Of a stretch of DNA of 64,000 nt, positions 61,401-64,000 are shown piece after piece. A model generated the notes under the pieces. That model worked only from the letters and a program-made list of their open reading frames with translations, did not search any database and was not told the origin of the DNA. Positions within the stretch are counted from its first letter, which is position 1, and each line of letters starts with the position of its first letter. Origin of the DNA: Actinocatenispora comari (lineage in GTDB: Bacteria; Actinomycetota; Actinomycetes; Mycobacteriales; Micromonosporaceae); contig NZ_BOPO01000150.1 in the NCBI RefSeq assembly GCF_017312725.1, positions 62,001-126,000 of the forward strand. Direction: 5' to 3'. Position numbers and translations under genes: made by a program.

Positions 61401-61755
61401 GTTGCCGCCCGCCGAGCGGGACATCGACACGGACACCGACCTGGCCCGCGCGGTGCGCTCCACGGCCGTGTTCGGCCACTTCGGCAACCACAGCATCTGC
61501 CACGGTGACCTGGGCAACCTGGAGCTGTTCAGCGTCGCCGCCCGCGCCGGCGTGACGTCCGCGGCCGGGCACCGGGAAAGCCTCGCCGCGGCCGTACTGG
61601 CCCATCTGGACCGGGTCGGCCCGCGCTGTGGCACCCCGTCGTCGGTACCGACCCCCGGGTTGATGACCGGGCTGTCCGGCATCGGTCACGGGCTGCTGCG
61701 CCTCGCGGCGCCGGACCGGATCGCGCCGGTGCTGTTGCTGGCGGTACGGCCGTGA
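58483..61755 (+). CDS. lanM: LanM class II lanthipeptide synthetase
   Basis: A 1090-residue bifunctional enzyme. GTG 58483 follows GAGGAG. The N-terminal dehydratase (DUF4135) half has the kinase-like residues: Lys 305 in LVYKPRPLALHQHVND, then VDFHYENVIA and VVVDLESVFHGD. The C-terminal LanC-like cyclase has YNGYPGVAVFLAG, SGPTGVAYAL, GFSHGAAGIGWALL and the zinc ligands Cys 961 (WCHGAPG) and Cys 1006-His 1007 (ICHGDLGN). It phosphorylates and dehydrates Ser/Thr of the precursors, then adds Cys to form (methyl)lanthionines. Its stop overlaps the LanT start (GTGA). Confidence 0.96.
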   Translation: MPVDKHPLPVLGLPWERGERPALTGAWWARALTLAERIAAPGAPSPAVPGSPDGDRAARRLSRWRTAYPEVTDDAVAPVLAGYGIDEQRLLDLLAEPADELAARAGKPAWAARVERVVGAMAYHGVDRTDDWRDAFAAIVAPFVADAADRLAGRVEYTGAPDVDGAALLATFRAVLGRQLVDAASRILVLELNVMRLADRLSGPDAAARFWSFAELLADPAELAALLDEYAVLGRTLVTLADQAVEAYAEFLGRFAHDRAALVERLLDGEPGTLVEVAMGGGDSHERGRSVAVLRFASGARLVYKPRPLALHQHVNDILAWYSQRLPDAALRRVRVLSADGYGWTEFVPVAECADPGEARGYFRRQGALLALLYVLAAVDFHYENVIACGADPVVVDLESVFHGDLPVTTGAAFTDGDPAMAALRDSVSRTGLLPAVLYGPDGGVLDVGGMGGDKGGVLPFKSVTFDAAGTDEMRLVRDYREFPGSQNRPTLAGRDLDVREFAAELLAGFRAGYRALAAHRDQLAGLIERCAADETRCIVRATRNYMLILTESSHPDVGRDALDRERVFGLLWAASVSDPARLRLVGAELTDLWHGDVPLFRTRAGSTDLYRVDGGRIAEVLPESGLARARRVLDRLGEADLAEQEWVIEATLATRAETGHGTPSRSARTAVDPAASVQERALAHARAIGDRLADSAYRRGDRVGWLGMDLVQDTQWTVTQLRADLYNGYPGVAVFLAGLAHLTGRQRYAELARAALRPLPAQVEHVRPLLDRDGDVRGVLGPYSGPTGVAYALASAARLLDDAELAAPVPGILDWVTGLVERDETLDIIGGAAGCLALAESLLDAGVGGTVAARLAAACAARLIDTSVPVDGGIGWYTMDSGAPLVGFSHGAAGIGWALLRYAARTGDAAARAAGRAALAYERTLFRPELDNWPDLRQLPDRPWARRSEPVEVAHMHAWCHGAPGIGLARAALPPAERDIDTDTDLARAVRSTAVFGHFGNHSICHGDLGNLELFSVAARAGVTSAAGHRESLAAAVLAHLDRVGPRCGTPSSVPTPGLMTGLSGIGHGLLRLAAPDRIAPVLLLAVRP

Positions 61756-63944
61756 CCCGGGTACCGCTGCGGTTCCAGCTGACCCGCACCGAGTGCGGCG
61801 CCGCGTGCCTGGCGATGGTGCTCAGCCGGTACGGGCGGGACACCTCGGTACCGGAGTGCCGGGCGCTGCTGGGTACCGGCCGGGACGGCGTGTCGGTGTC
61901 GGCGATCGCCGCGGCCGCGGAGCAGGCGGGGCTGGCGGTCGGCGTGGAGCGCTCCGACCGGCTGCCGGCCGGGCCGCTGACCGGCCTGGCGATCGCCTAC
62001 CTGGCCCGGCACCACTTCGTCGTCGTGGTCCGCGCCGACGACCGGAGGGTGTCGCTGGTGGATCCGGGGGTCGGGCGGCAGCGGCTGTCCCGCGCCGAGT
62101 TCGACGACCAGTACGGCGGGGTGCTGCTGCGGCTGTCTCCCACCGATCGGTTGGAGCGGCGGCGAACCCGGTGGCGGGACGCGCCGATGGTGCGCTACCT
62201 GCACCAGTTCGCCTCGGTACCGGGTGGGCGGCGGCTGATCGCGCTGACCGTGCTGTTCGCCGCGGGACTGCAGGCGCTGGGGCTGGGCATCCCGCTGCTG
62301 ACCAAGCTGGTGGTGGACACCCTGGTACCGGCGCACCGAACGGATCTGCTGCCCGCCGTCGGCGCCGGCATCGTCGCGGTGGGCGTCGCGTACGGCGCGT
62401 TGACGCTGGCCCGCGGACTGGCGTTGCTGACCCTGCGCGCGCTGGGCGACCGGGAGCTGACGCACGGGTTCGTCAAGCACCTGTTCCGGCTGCCGATCGG
62501 GTTCTTCCTGGACCGCGGCCGCGGCGACCTGCTGATGCGCCTGTCGAGCGTGTCCACCACCCGGGAGACGTTGAGCCAGCAGCTGTTGACGATGATCGTC
62601 GACGGGTTCCTGCTGATCGGCTACCTGATCGCGGTCGTGCTGCTGTCCCCGCTGTACCTGCTGCCGCTGGTGCCGCTGGCCGTCGCGCAGGCGCTGGTAC
62701 TGGCCGCGACCTACCGGCGGCTGCGGGTGCTGGCGCAGCGGGAGCTGACCGCCCGCTCGGAGGAGCAGAGCTACCTGGTGGAGACGCTGGAGGCGGTGAT
62801 CCCGCTGAAGGCCAACGGGGTGGAGGAGCGGGCCGTCGCGCACTGGCGGCGACTGTTCGACCGGTACCAGCGGGCGATGGTACGCCGTGGCCGCGGCACG
62901 GCGGTACTCGGCGCCGCGCAGCGGGCGGTCGGCACGCTGGGCCCGCTGGCGCTGCTGTGGTTCGGTGCCGGCATGGTCCTGTCGGGCCGGTTGAGCCTGG
63001 GCGCGATGCTCGCCGCCAACGCCGTCGCGCTGTCGATCCTGTCGCCGCTGGAGACCTTCGCCGGTGTCGGCCAGCTGTACCACGCGGTGCGGGCCCAGGT
63101 GGAGCGGCTGTTCGACGTGCTCGACACGCCGGCCGAGCAGAGCGGTACGGTCCGGTTGCCGGCCGACGAGCCGACCCGGATCACGGTGCGGGGGTTGGGT
63201 TTCCGCTACCACGACAGCCAGCCGCCGATCCTCACCGACGTCGGGTTCGACCTGCCGCCCGGCGGCAAGCTCGGGGTGGTCGGCCGTACCGGCTCGGGCA
63301 AGAGCACGCTGGGACTGCTGCTGCTGGGCCTGCTGCGGCCCACCGAAGGCGAGGTACGCCACGACGGGGTCGCGGTGGCCGAGCTGGACGTGCCCGACCT
63401 GCGGTCGCACTGCGGCGCGGTGCTGCAGGAACTGACCCTGTTCAACGGCAGTATCCGGGACAACCTGGTACTGAGCCGGCCGGACGCCACCGACGCCGAG
63501 GTGATCGGCGCTGCCCGAGCCGCCGGCCTGCACGACGACGTGCTGGCGCTGCCGATGGGCTACGACACCCTCGTCGGTGAGGGGGGCACCGCGCTGTCGG
63601 CCGGCCAGCGGCAACGCATCGCGCTCGCCCGTGCGCTGGTGCACCGGCCCCGGCTGCTGGTGCTGGACGAGGCCACCAGCCACCTGGATCCGCAGACCGA
63701 GCGCGAGGTCGACGCCGCGCTGGCGCGGTTGGCGGTGACCCGGGTGGTCATCTCGCACCGGCTGTCGGCGATCCGCGGTGCCGACCAGATCCTGGTCCTG
63801 GACCGGGGGCGGGTCGTGCAGCGCGGCGGCCACGACGAGCTGGTGGCCGCCCATGGCCGGTACCGGCAGCTGTTCGGTACGGCCGATTCCGAGACCCGGG
63901 ACGGCGCCGTGCCGTCTCGTGACACCGAAAGGAGCATCCGATGA
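61752..63944 (+). CDS. lanT: LanT bifunctional C39 peptidase / ABC exporter
   Basis: A 730-residue protein. The N-terminal C39 peptidase has the catalytic Cys 15 in TECGAACLAMVLSRYG, and HHFVVVV followed by VSLVDPGVG for the His and Asp. Then an ABC membrane domain (about 165-440) and an ATPase: Walker A GRTGSGKST, signature LSAGQRQR, Walker B LLVLDEATSHLD and the switch His in ISHRLSAI. It cuts the leader after the double Gly and exports the modified peptide. It is coupled to lanM upstream (GTGA) and to the second precursor downstream (ATGA). Confidence 0.96.
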   Translation: MTRVPLRFQLTRTECGAACLAMVLSRYGRDTSVPECRALLGTGRDGVSVSAIAAAAEQAGLAVGVERSDRLPAGPLTGLAIAYLARHHFVVVVRADDRRVSLVDPGVGRQRLSRAEFDDQYGGVLLRLSPTDRLERRRTRWRDAPMVRYLHQFASVPGGRRLIALTVLFAAGLQALGLGIPLLTKLVVDTLVPAHRTDLLPAVGAGIVAVGVAYGALTLARGLALLTLRALGDRELTHGFVKHLFRLPIGFFLDRGRGDLLMRLSSVSTTRETLSQQLLTMIVDGFLLIGYLIAVVLLSPLYLLPLVPLAVAQALVLAATYRRLRVLAQRELTARSEEQSYLVETLEAVIPLKANGVEERAVAHWRRLFDRYQRAMVRRGRGTAVLGAAQRAVGTLGPLALLWFGAGMVLSGRLSLGAMLAANAVALSILSPLETFAGVGQLYHAVRAQVERLFDVLDTPAEQSGTVRLPADEPTRITVRGLGFRYHDSQPPILTDVGFDLPPGGKLGVVGRTGSGKSTLGLLLLGLLRPTEGEVRHDGVAVAELDVPDLRSHCGAVLQELTLFNGSIRDNLVLSRPDATDAEVIGAARAAGLHDDVLALPMGYDTLVGEGGTALSAGQRQRIALARALVHRPRLLVLDEATSHLDPQTEREVDAALARLAVTRVVISHRLSAIRGADQILVLDRGRVVQRGGHDELVAAHGRYRQLFGTADSETRDGAVPSRDTERSIR

Positions 63945-64000
63945 GCGAACTGATCCGGTCCTGGAAGGACCCGGACTCGACGCCCGCCGCGGCCAGCCCT
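63941..64000 (+). CDS. lanA: Second lanthipeptide precursor (LanA2), start only
   Basis: ATG 63941 overlaps the LanT stop (ATGA) and has AAAGGAG upstream. The 20 codons seen, MSELIRSWKDPDSTPAAASP, match the leader start of LanA1 (IRGWKDLD) and mersacidin-type leaders. The core lies beyond the window. Confidence 0.8.
   Translation, partial: MSELIRSWKDPDSTPAAASP

Noticed and set aside
59008-63854. 700-900 codon minus-strand frames opposite lanM and lanT
   Set aside because: They are antisense shadows of strongly recognised LanM and LanT genes, without motifs.

Overview
The window is very GC-rich (roughly 70-73%), gene-dense, with GTG starts, leaderless-looking promoters, 4-base ATGA/GTGA overlaps and families typical of filamentous actinomycetes: DUF899, DUF5134, ECF42 sigma with a DGPF protein, a B12-riboswitch-controlled class Ia ribonucleotide reductase and LanM lanthipeptide synthesis. 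I infer an actinomycete, plausibly Micromonosporaceae-like. The genus cannot be fixed from the sequence alone.

Layout. 1-8.5 kb: small accessory units (DUF305 end, lipoprotein hydrolase, histidine phosphatase, ArsR-SRPBCC-DUF899 operon, HEAT-repeat protein, YtrA-type GntR with membrane protein, TetR with hydrolase). 8.9-13.5 kb: release factor 3 coupled to a MerR regulator, a spermidine-synthase-like protein and a MalY/PatB-type PLP enzyme. 13.5-17.3 kb: a sparse, degraded stretch with a flavin monooxygenase, two copies of a dispersed repeat, a tRNA-Arg 3' fragment and a gene remnant. 17.3-19.3 kb: MBL-fold hydrolase, MarR, SDR. 19.5-30.2 kb: a coherent catabolic locus (secreted sialidase, sulfatase, N-acetylneuraminate-lyase-like aldolase, peptide-class ABC importer with fused ATPases, divergent FadR-type repressor) that reads as sialylated/sulfated glycan use. 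31-36 kb: three decayed genes (DIP1984 family, a shrunken second copy of the HEAT gene, methylglyoxal synthase), an AraC/saccharopine-dehydrogenase-like pair and an ECF42 unit. 36.5-46.4 kb: redox, hydrolase and efflux genes under MerR control, an NmrA-type protein, a DHFR-like reductase, a LarC N-terminal protein and LacI. 46.5-50.3 kb: nrdAB behind a cobalamin riboswitch. 50.5-57.9 kb: PepSY/DUF5134 membrane pair, F420/FMN-type PPOX protein, epimerase, DHFR-like protein, a two-component system with an internally duplicated kinase, and a VOC protein. 58.1-64 kb: a type II lanthipeptide cluster with two precursor genes (the second cut by the window end), LanM and a C39-peptidase LanT.

The most interesting parts are the lanthipeptide cluster, the sialic-acid-type locus, the kinase whose first half is a degenerate copy of its second, the set of inferred regulator operators (ArsR, YtrA, TetR, MarR, AraC, MerR), and the decayed paralogue and dispersed repeats. 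All functional names rest on motif and family recognition by eye; no database search was run.
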